A stretch of 64,000 bases of DNA from Telopea speciosissima. Taxonomy: Eukaryota > Streptophyta > Magnoliopsida > Proteales > Proteaceae. Every line of letters begins with the position of its first letter. Within the stretch, counting starts at the first letter, position 1. The position numbers were made by a program, and so were the translations under genes. Of the stretch, positions 1 to 10,918 are shown piece by piece. Below the pieces are notes generated by a model that searched no databases, was not told the DNA's origin, and saw nothing but the letters and a program-made list of their open reading frames with translations. The stretch spans positions 51,265,043-51,329,042 of the forward strand of contig NC_057926.1 of assembly GCF_018873765.1 (NCBI RefSeq). The letters run 5' to 3'.

Positions 1-240
1 TTTTTTTAATTAGGGAGTAGTAATGGTTCTTCCAATTCTTGATACACAAGCCTATCCATGCCCCTTTTTTTTTTTTTTTTTTTTTTTTGGTAACTTTCAA
101 ATCTAGTGACCTATTTATTCAGATGGCTGGTACCACTCACTATGTGAGCTTTCACCTATGGGTTTTTTTTTTTTTTTATGGTAAAGCACGTATGGGTCTA
201 AGTAGATATGAAAGTTAAACTTTGGATTTTTCTTTTTGGG

Positions 241-598
241 TCATTCTATGCCTAGTGTAGTATAATGCTTCATTATTTGCCACATGGAAGTATATGGGTT
301 AGTCCATGTGAGAGATGACCAGACATGCATCTCTTTGGTACGAATTCAGCTAAAAATGTGTAGAGGAAGTAGATAAATTACAAAAGATGTCCTTTGTATT
401 TTATATTCATGTCCACTTGATGACATTTTGATAATTTTACTAAAACTTGGATACAGAGTTTGAACAACTCTCCTTACTTTGGACTAAAATTTGGCCCTTG
501 ATATGTATGTGGGATCCTCTATCACATGGACTAACTCATTCATTTCAAAGTGGCAAATAATGAAGCGTGATATACTTCACTAGGCATTGTAAATACGA
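241..598. mobile_element. MITE-like element with about 85-bp terminal inverted repeats
   Basis: The segment around 243-325 is repeated in inverted orientation around 505-597. Both arms share a run including cttcattatttgccac and gttagtccatgtga. The centre has no coding potential. Long inverted arms around about 180 bp of AT-rich DNA are typical of a non-autonomous DNA transposon. I could not define a clean target-site duplication, so the superfamily is open. The first 240 bases hold only poly-T tracts and no gene. Confidence 0.6.
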
Positions 599-639
599 AA
601 TCTAGGATCAGGCCAAGGATCCTACATGTCAGAACTAGG

Positions 640-1420
640 CTCATATTCTATGCAATTCTACTGCTTAAAGAACATGGCACAAGGAAGTAGCTCAATTGGC
701 AAGGACCACACCTCACAATGAAGAGGTCATAAGTTCAACTCTCCTTGGTCTACCCATAAAAAAACACATGGCATAAGTCCCATTATACACTTTAGATAAA
801 CTTAGGTCTAATAATAATAATAATAATAAAGGTTCTCTAAACTATCGCACGTGAAATGACTTTTCTTCCCTCCTACATATGATACTATTTTATCGTGCCT
901 CACTGGTGTGCTCCCCCATGTCGCTTGCTCAGTGAGCCACCCAATCTAGAGCGGAAGAGTCATTACATTGCCTAGGATTCTATCCTCAGACTATAGGAGG
1001 AGGGAGGCTTAGGAGTGAAGTGTACAAAAGACATTAAGACATGAACATGGTAGGTATTTTAAAGCAAATCCGATGGATTGCCTCTCACAAGGAGTCCCTT
1101 TTGGTGACATGGGTTAACCTCAAGTACTTGAAGGGTTTGGAAGAATACCCTAGAGCTCTGTGATTAGGCTCGCCTTTTTATCCAGAATCACATTGGAGAT
1201 GGATGCTCTACCAAGCTGTGGTTGGACTTAGACAGCATCCTTTTTCTTTGTATGGTGATAGAATCTGTTATGACGTGGGATCGGATTAGGTTCTCCCTAG
1301 TTCAATTGATCCACAGAGATGGTTCTTAGGCTCCTGGATCTTTCTATTAAGTTGATTTTTTCACTTGTGGGGCCAGTTAGATAGTATTTGTAAGCATAAG
1401 ACAATTTCGCATCCTCGAAT
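640..1420 (+). mobile_element. L1-type LINE remnant, upstream copy
   Basis: Two stretches (about 640-790 and 1000-1420) match 8395-8570 and 8580-8960 along their length, including the shared run actgcttaaagaacatgg. The second copy continues into sequence that translates as the C-terminal end of a plant L1 reverse transcriptase, so this copy is inferred to be the same LINE cut short near 1420, just before PLAC8 copy 1. The frame is broken. Its presence upstream of both copies 1 and 3 marks a segmental duplication. Confidence 0.55.
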
Positions 1421-1650
1421 GATAAAAACAATTATTTTATCATCCCATAATGTGACCTAGAATGTATTCCAAAAATGAATAACAAACACAGCCATTTATG
1501 TGCCGTGTAAAACCAGATGAACGACTTAGAACTGACCCAGAAATCCAGAGTATAACATAATCAGTCAAGTCAATGAATAGAAAAGTATAGCCCAACCAAC
1601 ATGGCAAGGTCTTCAACCAAACACATTGTGACACGATAGCCACCTAGCAT

Positions 1651-1763
1651 GACTCTCTCTCTCTCTCTCTCTCCTTCTTATACAGGTCACAACCCAAAAC
1701 CCAAGTTCCCACCCCAACTGACCATCTCTCTAGCTCTCACTCTCTCTCTCTCTCTCTCTCTTA
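1651..1763 (+). repeat. CT microsatellites in the leader of PLAC8 copy 1
   Basis: Two (CT)n runs, about 1651-1672 and 1738-1762, lie just upstream of the ATG at 1789. Equivalent tracts precede copies 2 (5495-5537) and 3 (about 10772-10796), so the tract belongs to the ancestral leader. CT-rich leaders are common in plant genes; any regulatory effect here is inference. Confidence 0.7.
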
Positions 1764-1788
1764 TCAATTTGAAAAGTCAGACTCAAAC

Positions 1789-2551
1789 ATGTATTCTTCT
1801 GAAAGTGTTCACCAGAAATTCACCCCAGCACCACCTCCTCCACTAGTGAGTGCAGTGCCGGCCACCGGTATTCCTGTGAATTCAACCAGCAACCAGACAT
1901 ACATTTTGAGTGGTACTCCCACCACACCTACCCTTCCACCTCCCCCTCAAGTTCCAGTTCCTTGGTCTACTGGCCTCTGTGGTTGCTTTTCTGATGTTAA
2001 GAACTGTAAGTTCCATTGAATCTAATTTTCCCAATTCTGTACCAAATCTTTCAGAATCTTATATAAAAATTTATGATTCCATTCCACAGATTGCATAACA
2101 TTTTGGTGTCCATGTATTACCTTCGGCCAAATCTCTGAAATCATCGATAAAGGATCCAGTTCTTGTGGAACAAATTGATCACTCTATGCATTGCTCTTGT
2201 TTTTGACTGGTTGTCAATGCTGCTACTCATGTTTCTATCGCTCCAAGATGAGAAAACAATATAATCTTCAAACGGATCCATGTTGGGATTGCCTTGTCCA
2301 TTGTTGCTGTGAGCAATGTGCTCTCTGCCAAGAGTACAGAGAACTTGAAAACCGCGGATTCGACATGAATTTAGGTTTGTTTCTCTGATAATCTCTATTG
2401 GGTATTCATCTGATTTGAAGGAATTAATGGTTAATAATAATATATATCTTGGCGTGATCGAATTTAATTTGCAGGATGGTATGGTAATATGGAAAAGCAG
2501 AACCGTGGGATAGCAATGGCTCCAATTGTGGAAGAAGGCATGAGCCGATAG
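1789..2551 (+). pseudogene. PLAC8-domain (plant cadmium resistance/FW2.2-like) gene, copy 1, inactivated
   Basis: Three exons by comparison with copy 2: 1789-2005, 2090-2374 and 2475-2551, with GT-AG introns. The N-terminus is proline-rich (MYSSESVHQKFTPAP), followed by [11 protein letters not shown] and the PLAC8 core. Two lesions stand out. The exon 1/exon 2 junction codon reads TAT (Tyr) where copy 2 has TGT, so the core pair Cys-Cys becomes Tyr-Cys. Codon 2176-2178 is TGA, where copy 2 has GGA, and truncates the protein before the hydrophobic Cys-rich segment. Family proteins are small membrane proteins tied to heavy-metal resistance or organ-size control. The remaining exons and splice sites are well preserved, so inactivation looks recent. 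A transcript could still be made, but a full protein could not. Confidence 0.85.
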
Positions 2552-3049
2552 ACTTATTAAGGAAGAACATCTGGTTATGGAAGTTTTTGGATCTGAAATT
2601 CTGAATTGAAAGATGAATCTGTTACATAAGAAAATATTTTACTTAATTATGCACTATGTATATATAGAGGGGTAGGGAGGGGGTAAGGTACCAGCCAGGA
2701 GATTCAAACTCGAGACCTCCTGATGAGCATGGGCATGAAGCGCACCACGGCTCACCTACTGCACAAGAAGCTGTTGGTGACTTTATAGATTTTATTGTTG
2801 ATGATGGTAGTTAATTCCTATTTCCTTTCACATAAAGTATGAGATAAACTTGATTTTAATTTTGATTTTAATGCTACTCCCTTGTTTGCCCGGGAATATA
2901 GGCAGGTAGATTACAGAGCCGATTCCACCCATTCTGTTTCGCTTCTGGCCGATACTGATCCGGCATTGACCGATTCGATCATTACACGTTTTGAAACCTT
3001 GCTAATGCCTGCCTACCGTGGCTGCTTTATTACAAAAAGAAAGACGTAC

Positions 3050-3188
3050 CGAATGAACAAAACTCCTACCACTGGGGATCTGGGGAGGGTCATAATCCAT
3101 GCAATCTTACCCCTGCTTCACAAAGTGGTTGTTTTCCGATTCGAAGCTACGAACAATAGTTCACAATGGAGCAACCTTACACTTGACC
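3050..3188 (-). mobile_element. Au-type SINE remnant
   Basis: On the minus strand this matches the Au SINE pattern seen best at 38162-38328: a tRNA-like head (gcaaggttgctccattgtg type), then gtaaggctgc-type and gaccctcccc-type segments. On the + strand the diagnostic run is ggggagggtcataatcc followed by ttacccctgcttcac. It is diverged and lacks a clear target-site duplication. Confidence 0.7.
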
Positions 3189-3283
3189 TGCATTATAACA
3201 GTTTTTTGTGATAGGAAACAGTATCGAGAATGGGAATGGTGGAGAACGACCTCCACCATTTCTTTCCGTTTAGTTAGAAATAA

Positions 3284-3662
3284 CTTGAACTCAGAGAAAA
3301 ACAAATTGAATCGGACGAATTGGCCGGAATCAGGATCAAGTCTCAATTGATTTGACTGATCCGATTCTGATCCCTTGAGTGGTGGTTCCAGCCAAATGCT
3401 TCTTTTCCACTTGAACTCAGAGAAAAACAAATCGAATCGGACGAATTGGCCGGAATCAGGATCAAGTCTCAATCGATTCGACTGATCCGATTCTGATACC
3501 TTGAATGGTGGTTCAAGCCAAATGCCTCTTTTCCACTTGAACTCAGAAAAAAACAAATCGAATCCGACGAATTGGCCGGAATCAGGATCAAGTCTCAATC
3601 GATTCGACTGATCCGATTCTGATCCCTTGAATGGTGGTTCAAGCCAAATGCTTCTTTTCCAC
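3284..3662. repeat. Three tandem copies of a 126-bp unit
   Basis: Units begin at 3284, 3410 and 3536 with cttgaactcag and run through gaattggccggaatcagg and gatccgattctgat to cttttccac. The period is exactly 126 bp and the copies differ at few positions. The duplicated block downstream of PLAC8 copy 3 has a single related unit (about 11990-12110), so the triplication happened after or apart from the block duplication. Because 126 is divisible by three, a minus-strand frame stays open through the array; I do not regard it as a gene. Confidence 0.9.
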
Positions 3663-4840
3663 TAAACTTCGCTTTCTGTGCATCATTTTGTAAGTATGGA
3701 TTTCAAGTCTTAATGACTAACAATTGAGCCTTGGAGTTAATTTGGCTAACCTAAGCCGAGCAGAGCCTAAACCTGTGAAAGGGACGCAAGAACTTTATCA
3801 AACAAGAAATCGATTAAGTAAAATCTTCTATTTTATGATCTCGCATAAAAGACCTGTGGGCATAAAAATAATTATTGCTATCACCCTGATCAATCGGAAT
3901 ATTATATAAAAAGAATGAAAATCATATTGGATGTAAAATAATGAGCAAGAGATCTCTATTTGGTCACATGGTCTCTACACAAGTGTCTGGGCCAATGGGA
4001 GAGCATGCTTGGGTATCTAATTAGAGGCAAAGGCGTCATTTCATGGTACCCTGTGAGAGGGCATAGAAAACACCACCAAGTATAGATCTTTTTCCCATAA
4101 AATAATTTACAAAACCTATAAACATAATTATAAATAATAAAATTTTAAATTTTTTTGTAAATATATATACAAAGCATGCCACTAAGTTTCGAATCTCTGT
4201 CCAACCATGGTAGGGAATTTTGTTCCAATGACTTCGAGTCTTTGATTCAGGTTTCAGGAATACTTCATTGCCAAAACTTATAATTAATCAAGCTTGGCCA
4301 TATTACTAGACTTTCACCCATTAGAAGCTGCCCAGAGTACACTGAGAAAATTCATTTTGTATTCTTTAATTTTGTCCATCAATGAAATTTCTCATTAGTA
4401 GGGCATGCAAAACATTATGTACCGTGTAAAACAAGATGGAAAATCCCAGGCAGTCAAGGCGTCTTGACTTGTGTGTCTAGGCATGGGAGTCACGCATGTG
4501 GTACGACCAGACAGCATTCTTTCTCCTAGAAAATTAGAGTACGTATAACATAGTCAATCAAGTCATGGATTAAAATCCTCTCCAATTCAACCCAAAATAA
4601 AAAATAAAAAAAATTCCTTTCCAATTCCCCTATCATGCAGTGCGGTGCAGTTCAGGGTGGAGAGGTCGAACTTGGGAGGCGCAACATGCAATGGTCCAAA
4701 CTCCGAACTGCATTGCCCCAGTTTTATTTTGTTTCTCCTCGACCTCAACACCATTGGATGTCATGTCTACCAAGTGTCAACAGTTCCACCTCAAAGTACG
4801 TAGAATGCACTTTTAGAGAATGGAAGAGGATTTTTTTTTA

Positions 4841-5269
4841 GGAAAATTACATGATTAGCTACGTTTGGGTTTTCATTTACAAAACTATCTACCCTATGTT
4901 TGAATAACAAAAATACACAAAAATAAGTGTAGTTTTATAGAATTAGACAAAACAGTGACTCTCCTTCCTTCCTCAATAGTTTCTCTCTGAAAAAATCTCT
5001 TTTTTTTTCCTCTGTTACTTGGGGTAGCAGAGAATGGCGGTGGCTGAGACAAGGGTAGGGTTGCAAAGAATGGAAGATGCCTGGGCGAGAAGGCAATAAC
5101 AGGGGTAAAAATGTCTAAAAAAATAAATGTGGGATAGTGGGAGGGAGAGACACTATTTTGTCTAGTTTTGCAAACCTTAACTTATTTTTGTGTATTTTTG
5201 TTAACTCAAACATAAGATGGACAGTTTTATAAATGAGAACCCAAAAATAGCTAATCATGTAATTTTACC
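4841..5269. mobile_element. MITE with about 100-bp terminal inverted repeats
   Basis: The left end (aaaattacatgattagct) is found inverted at the right end (5249-5267). The two arms stay similar for about 100 bp, including aacaaaaatacacaaaaata. The roughly 430-bp element has a variable core with no open frame. Long AT-rich inverted repeats suggest a Mutator-like non-autonomous element, but no clean 9-bp duplication is visible because the left flank is poly-T. It lies less than 300 bp before the intact PLAC8 copy. Confidence 0.75.
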
Positions 5270-5494
5270 TCTTTTGTTTCTAACAAGTCATTTACCAAAA
5301 AAAAATAGTCAATCAAGTCAATGAATAACAAGTACCAACGCGGAAAATGCCTTCCAAGGGACACGGTGAGCCGCCTAGCTTGACTCTCTCTCCTTGCTTC
5401 TTCCTTCCTTCCTTCCTCCCTTCCTCCTTCTCTCTGTCTCTCTTTCTCTCCTTCTTATACCGGTCACAGCCCAAATCCCAAGTTCCCACCCCAA

Positions 5495-5537
<43 letters not shown>
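5495..5537 (+). repeat. (TC)n microsatellite in the leader of PLAC8 copy 2
   Basis: An uninterrupted TC/CT run of about 42 bp ends about 27 bp before the ATG at 5564. The same tract, shorter, sits in the leader of copies 1 and 3. It lies in the presumed 5' leader and could vary in length between individuals. Confidence 0.85.
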
Positions 5538-5540
<3 letters not shown>

Positions 5541-5563
5541 CAATTGGAAAGTCGGCATCAAAC

Positions 5564-6323
5564 ATGTATTCATCTGAAAGTGTTTACCAGAAGTTCACCC
5601 CAGCACCACCTCCTCCACTAGTGAGTGCAGTGCCGGCCACCGGAATTCCGGCGAGTTCAACCAACCAGACATACAGTTGGAGTGGTACTCACACCACACC
5701 TACCCTTCCACCTCGCCCTCAAGCTCCAGTTCCTTGGTCTACTGGCCTCTGTGGCTGCTGTTCTGATGTTAAGAACTGTAAGTTCAATTAATCTAATCTT
5801 GCCAATTATTTCCAAATCTTTCAGAATCTTATATAAAAATTTCTGATTCCATTCCACAGGTTGCATAACATGCTGGTGTCCATGTATTACCTTCGGCCAA
5901 ATCTCTGAAATCATCGATAAAGGATCCAGTTCTTGTGGAGCAAATGGAGCACTCTATGCATTGATCTTGTGTTTGACTGGTTGTCAGTGCTGCTACTCTT
6001 GTTTCTATCGCTCTAAGATGAGACAACAATATAATCTTCAAAAGGATCCTTGTGGGGATTGCCTAGTTCATTGTTGTTGTGAGCTATGTGCTCTGTGCCA
6101 AGAATACAGAGAACTTGAAAATCACGGATACGACATGAAATTAGGTTTGTTTTTCTGATAATCTCTATTGGGTATTCATCTGATTTGAATTTTGAAGGTG
6201 TTAAATGGTTAATAATTATATATCTTGGTGTGATTTTAATTTGCAGGATGGCATGGTAATGTGGAAAAGCAGAACCGTGGGATAGCAATGGCTCCGATTG
6301 TGGAAGAGGGCATGACCCGATAG
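5564..6323 (+). CDS. PLAC8-domain protein (plant cadmium resistance/FW2.2-like), intact copy 2
   Basis: Exons 5564-5777, 5860-6144 and 6247-6323, all GT-AG, give 576 nt and a 191-aa protein. Residues 1-60 are proline-rich. [12 protein letters not shown] leads into the conserved core CCITCWCPC (residues 72-80) that defines the PLAC8/PCR family. Then come [10 protein letters not shown], a hydrophobic Cys-rich stretch (about 101-121), and a second Cys cluster [13 protein letters not shown] (about 139-151) before QEYREL. The tail ends GMTR, as in Arabidopsis PCR proteins. Family members are small plasma-membrane proteins affecting Cd/Zn tolerance or cell number; which role applies here is unknown. 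It is the only copy of three with an undamaged frame. The start is the ATG after the CT leader; splice phases 1 and 1 close exactly. Confidence 0.93.
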
Positions 6324-6840
6324 ACTGATTTAAGGAAGAATATCTGGTTCTGGAGGCGTCTAGTTCTTAATTGAAAGATGAATCTGTTACATATATATAT
6401 ATATGGATATAAATGAGAGAATATCAAAGGCCAAGTACTTGCCGGCCGCAATCTTTGGACGGCTAGCAACGGCCTTATCGTTGGTGATGAAACACTCCTT
6501 AGCCAACTTCCAGTTGCTAATGACTAGTGTTCGATGGATTGCCGAAACGAACAGTAGGTAGGGCAGTCATTGCACCCCTTGCCGTGTGAGGAAACACACA
6601 GGCAGGACGGGCAGGCGGCAGTAGAGGATCTAAATTGTCCTTGTAGTTTGTGTTTTGACCTATTAGGTTGCGTGAGTTGCTATGTTGTTATGTGTGAGAA
6701 GTGATTGTCGACAAAAAATTTTGGGTAGAGCTAAGATGTTACATACGAGAAGAGACCGTCCACACAAAAAAATTTGTGGAGTGACCTATGAGATTTTGTG
6801 TTTGTTATTTATTTCTTTTTATCTTTACTAATTTACTTAT

Positions 6841-6998
6841 GGGAAAAGTTTTCATACATGGTGGTGTAAATCGTATATGTGAGAGGGTGAGAGTTTCAAA
6901 GCATTAATTAATGGGTGGGGATTTATGACTTTTTCAACTCTTTGTGAGAGACACTCTCACATACACGGTTTACACAACCGTTTGTGAAAACTTTCCCC
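6841..6998. mobile_element. Short MITE with terminal inverted repeats
   Basis: It begins gggaaaagttttcata and ends gtgaaaactttcccc. The arms pair for about 55 bp, including gtatatgtgagag against ctctcacatacac. The length is about 158 bp and there is no coding capacity. No convincing target duplication was found. The 6324-6840 interval holds only the 3' flank of copy 2 and unassigned sequence. Confidence 0.7.
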
Positions 6999-7227
6999 TT
7001 TAAAAAATATTCAAGAGCTAGCTGATTTTTAAGAAAAAAAATCCATATAAGAATTTGAGCACAAGCTAAATTTCCACATGGCATCAACCTAGGGCCCCGC
7101 TGTTTTTTAGGATTCTTTACCTTTTTTCCCTTCTTGGTATTAGTTAACCATCCCCTTCCCCCCTCCCCTACCCCACTCCTCAAAAGAAAACGAATACTTT
7201 TAACTATGTTTTATATATATATAGAAC

Positions 7228-7290
7228 ATGAGTGTAGACCTCGGCGCAATGGTAAGGTTTCTCAATTGTGACTTAGTAGCCACGGATTTA
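7228..7290 (+). mobile_element. Au-type SINE, head fragment
   Basis: The stretch tagacctcggcgcaatggta and the following ttctcaattgtgac match the tRNA-like head of the Au SINE at 38162. The rest of the SINE is missing, so this is a short truncated copy. Confidence 0.6.
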
Positions 7291-7359
7291 GCTTATCTAG
7301 ATTAGAAGGGGTTAAGAATAAAACTTGATTTTTAATATAATTAAGTATTGATCTTTTCA

Positions 7360-8344
7360 TGGAACAAAAACTCGATCGAAACTTGTTGAAACCATTGAGT
7401 TAACTCGGTTTTTCAGGTTTTCGAGACAAGTTGAAGGGGGATTTTATAAAATCCTTGGATTCGATCGGGTTTCGATGGTTTCGACACATATGCCCATCGA
7501 AACTCGGGAAAACTTGACTCGAAACTTGGACAGATAAGTATTTATGCTAGAAACTGTCAGAAATCAGGATAGACACTTAGTTATGTCTAATATCATTTAA
7601 GTAAATGTTTTATTTACTTAAGATATTATTCATAAATAAGCAAATACCTCATATTTGAATCCAATAAAAATAGTTAAAAACTCAAATTCCGAAAAGAAAA
7701 AAAGTCAACCCCCCAGTTCAAGAACAAAGATTGGATTTTCGATGGTAAGTGCAATTTTTAACTTTCTAATGCAGGGGTTTTTCTCAAATCTAAAAATTCT
7801 ATAAATATCATTATGGCAAAACATTGCTAAAAACCAAAAGTGCGGTAAAATCATTTGTTTTGATGTCCAAAAAAATATTTTCATTTAGAGTGATTTTGAC
7901 AGCATTCGCGCACACCAAATTAAGTTTGACTGGTTCATAACTCCTTCAATATAAATCGGACTTAAACAATCTTGGACTTATTGGAAAGCTATCAAAACAA
8001 AGCTTTCTAACAAATCCAAGATTGCTTAAGTCTCATTTATATTGAAGGAGTTATGTTCCGGTCAAACCTTATTTGATACCATGTCCAAAACAATATACAG
8101 TATCAAACTTGGATCAAAACCACAAGTAATATTTTTAGTGTTCTCTATGTGAAACTAATGCATGGATTGAGTTTAAAATGTCAAAAATAGGCAGCACAAC
8201 AAGAATCAGGGCAAAAAACCAACTTCTGGGCCTCAAAACCAAGGTTCAAGTTAGCTTGGAGAAAGTCCCAAGTTTCGACCGAGATATGGTCGAAACCGAG
8301 ATGAACTCATTTTCTGGCTGGTCGAAACCCGAGTTTTAGAACCT
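7360..8344. mobile_element. Non-autonomous foldback/MULE-like element with central palindrome
   Basis: The 12-bp direct repeat ttgatcttttca flanks the element at 7348-7359 and 8345-8356, consistent with a target-site duplication. The ends are imperfect inverted repeats (left ggaacaaaaactcgatcg, right read inward ggttctaaaactcgggtt). The interior contains a near-perfect palindrome (7918-8074): arms of about 58 bp around a loop that is itself partly palindromic (gaaagct ... agctttc). No transposase is present. The family is unassigned; a duplication longer than 9 bp is slightly unusual for MULEs. Confidence 0.6.
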
Positions 8345-8394
8345 TTGATCTTTTCAAAATTATCTCTGATCAGGTGGATTTCCCAATGTCGGAA

Positions 8395-9610
8395 CTAGGC
8401 TCCTATGCTATGCAGGTCTACTGCTTAAAGAACATGGCACAAGAAAGTAGCTCAATTGGCAAGGACCGCACCTCAAATAAAGAGGTCATAAGTTCAACTC
8501 TCCTTGGGGCCTACCCATAAAAAAAAACACATGGCACAAGTCCCATTATACGCTTCAGATAAACTACAGGCAAGGTACAGAGTGAAGTGCATAAAAGACA
8601 TGAACATGACAGATATTTTAAAGCAAATCCAATGGATTGCTTCGCATAACAAGTCCCTTTGAGTGAGATGTGTTAACCTCATGTATTTGAAGGGTTTCGA
8701 AGAATACCTTAAAGCTCAATGATCGTGTTTGCCCTTTTATGCAGCATCGCATTGGACATGGGAGTTCTACTAAGTTGTGGTTGGACCCTTTTATGGTGAT
8801 GGAATCCGTTATGACGCGAAATCGGATAGGTTCTCCGTGCTTCAATTGATCCACTGAGATGGTTCTTGGGATCCTTGACCTTTCTTCTTTATGATCTTAT
8901 TCACTTGTTGGGCCAGTTGGATAGTATGTGTAAGCTTAGAGACACAGAGCTAGATTCTATTCGGCGGATTGCTAACCCTTCTAGTCTTTTCTCTTCCAAA
9001 TCAGCTTGGGATATATTAAAGAGGCCGCACCCTAAGGTGGGGTGAGCAGGCTCCATGCATTCGATTTTCTTCTTGCTTTCTTCGTCAGTCTATCACAATG
9101 TGGAGGGTCTCTCCACTAAGGATCAGCTTAGTAAGAGAGACATCTAGGTTTCCTCTTTTGTTGCTTTTGTTGGACAAGGATGAAAAGCACAGACCATATC
9201 TTCTTTGAGTGCCTCTTTACCTCTCATGTGTGGGGGGAGACATCCTCAGATGGTGCACTCCCTCTAGGAACCCTTCAGGGAGTGTTGTGATGAACGTTCA
9301 ATGGGTGACAAAGAAGTTCAAAGGTGAATCCATTGGTAACATAGCTAAGCTTGCATTTTGTAGCGCCATAACCCACATTTGGATGGAAAGGAATTTCAAG
9401 ATCTTTAGAAAAAGAAAACCCCCACAACAGACCTCGGAACCTCAATTCCATAAGTAGGGATGTGGAGGATAGATGTTGTGGCACTTCTCCTTAGGGTCCT
9501 AATTAAATCCCCTAAGAACTTATTCCTAGTGGATAATTGGGATGTCCACCCCACTTGGACCTCTAGTCTTGGGGGTCCTTCCTTCTGTTGAGTTGTTAGC
9601 ATGGTACCTA
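8395..9610 (+). mobile_element. L1-type LINE 3' remnant with zf-RVT-like region
   Basis: From about 8930 the + strand translates, with frame breaks, to pieces such as IRRIANPSSLFSSKSAWDIL and DHIFFECLFTSHVWG. These match the C-terminal end of plant L1 reverse transcriptases: the region before zf-RVT, then its Cys/His zinc-binding pattern. Upstream sequence (8395-8930) repeats 640-1420. Several stops and frame shifts show it is old. It supplies no intact product. Confidence 0.7.
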
Positions 9611-9689
9611 GTGCATGTGAGTCCTCCCCCCCCCCCCCCACCCCTCCCCCTTTTGGTCCTCGGATCTTAGGGGCTGATTTTTTTTTTTT

Positions 9690-9915
9690 GGAGACAGGAG
9701 GGGTATCCGACTTTAGGCCGACTAAATCCCCCCCTGGGCTCGTACATGATCCCCGCACCACGCACGAACCGGGAGCTTCTGGGCCCTAGTGAGCCTCAGG
9801 CGGGTGGCCCCAATAAATTATGCAACGGCGAAGGTTTGATCACGAGACCTCGCTTCCTGAGGTGGAGTCTCATGTCCCCTCCAAGCCAACTACGCTAACC
9901 CCTTGGGGTTAGGGG
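9690..9915. repeat. GC-rich dispersed-repeat-like segment
   Basis: A GC-rich block unlike its AT-rich surroundings contains gtttgatcacgagacctc, reminiscent of a tRNA-derived B box read on the other strand. It may be a SINE or LTR fragment. A poly-C/poly-T run precedes it (about 9628-9690). I see no gene and assign no family. Confidence 0.3.
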
Positions 9916-10017
9916 CTGATTTTCCTTTTTGCTTGAGTCTCTTGTAGTGTGTGTTGGGTCCCGCTTGGGCCTGTCCTTGTGAGGCTGATAGGGTCCCTTT
10001 GCCTTGTATATATGTTC

Positions 10018-10315
10018 CTAGAAATCACAAGATAAATCTTAATCCAAATTGTATTCTCCCGATAAGAGTTGGAACAATACACAATATTGTTTGGAAGTGC
10101 TGGTACATATGCATTACATGAAATGCATGTCAATATAATGGGTGTATTTGATTGAATTAGATTCTAAATTTTGATAAAAGGGTAATCTTGACCACGCCCT
10201 CTCTATCTAACAGCCGGAATGGATACGTCATTTATCCACATGGCAAAATACATGCCTTGTGACACTTGAAAAAAATAACAGACCCTTATTACAATAATGA
10301 TTCGCCTTAATAAAT
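10018..10315. repeat. Dispersed repeat, copy A
   Basis: This block resembles 21938-22230 in order and sequence, sharing aaatcacaaga, atgcatgtcaata, tttgattgaattagatt and cttgtga stretches. Both copies are AT-rich and non-coding. The family is unknown; it could be the end of a larger transposon. Confidence 0.5.
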
Positions 10316-10918
10316 ATATTTTTTTATAAAAGAGATTTTCTCAAATAATAGTAAAATAATCTTGTTTTCTTTTTCTTTTCTTCCTTTTTTTTTTTTTTTT
10401 TGGTTCTCATTCTTCAACAAATCTGAGAACCGTTTGATAATTTTATCCATCAATGAAATTTCTCATTAGTAGGACCATGCAAAACATTATGTACCGTGTA
10501 AAACAAAGAGGCCGGCTTAGGTTCACTACGAGAATGTACGTGAACGTCTGCAAACCATCTAGATGGAATATCTAGATGGCTTACAGGCGTTAAAAAATGT
10601 TCTCATACGTGAACCTGAGCCGAGTCAATATAACAAGATACATGACTTACAATTTGACCCAGAAATCAAAATCCAGAGTATAGCCCAACCAACGCGGCAA
10701 TGCCTTCCACGAAACACACAGTGACACGGTGAGCCGTCTAGCTTGACTCTCTCCTTGCTTCATTCCATGCCTCTCTCTCTCTCTCTCTCTCTCTCCTTCT
10801 TATGAAGGCCACAGTCCAAATCCCAAGTTCCCACCCCAACAGACCATCTCTATCTGGTATCCCCAAAAACAAGTCCTAGAGAACCCCACTTGTATCGATT
10901 GAAAGATCAGAATTAAAC

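Larger units (their letters stand above)
2780..4270. repeat. Downstream flank duplicated with PLAC8 copy 3
   Basis: Blocks here recur in the same order at 11790-12490: the AT-rich stretch after the gene, a run of ccgattctga-type sequence, the unit seen in triplicate at 3284-3662, and a final stretch including gtctttgattcaggtttcag. The match is collinear but interrupted, so this is a segmental duplication shared by copies 1 and 3. The copy 1 version has gained a SINE (3050-3188) and extra repeat units. Nothing in it looks protein coding. Confidence 0.7.

Noticed and set aside
3161-3598. 145-codon minus-strand frame with 42-residue repeats
   Set aside because: It is produced by a 126-bp tandem DNA repeat whose length is a multiple of three; no family resemblance, no splice context, and it overlaps a SINE remnant.
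3284-3662. CRISPR-like direct repeat array
   Set aside because: Units are contiguous 126-mers without spacers, in plant nuclear DNA.
5313-5573. Minus-strand frame with an Arg-Glu repeat
   Set aside because: Translation of the (CT)n microsatellite in the PLAC8 leader.
9601-9789. Proline-rich small protein
   Set aside because: Arises from a poly-C tract and a dispersed repeat; no start context or homolog.
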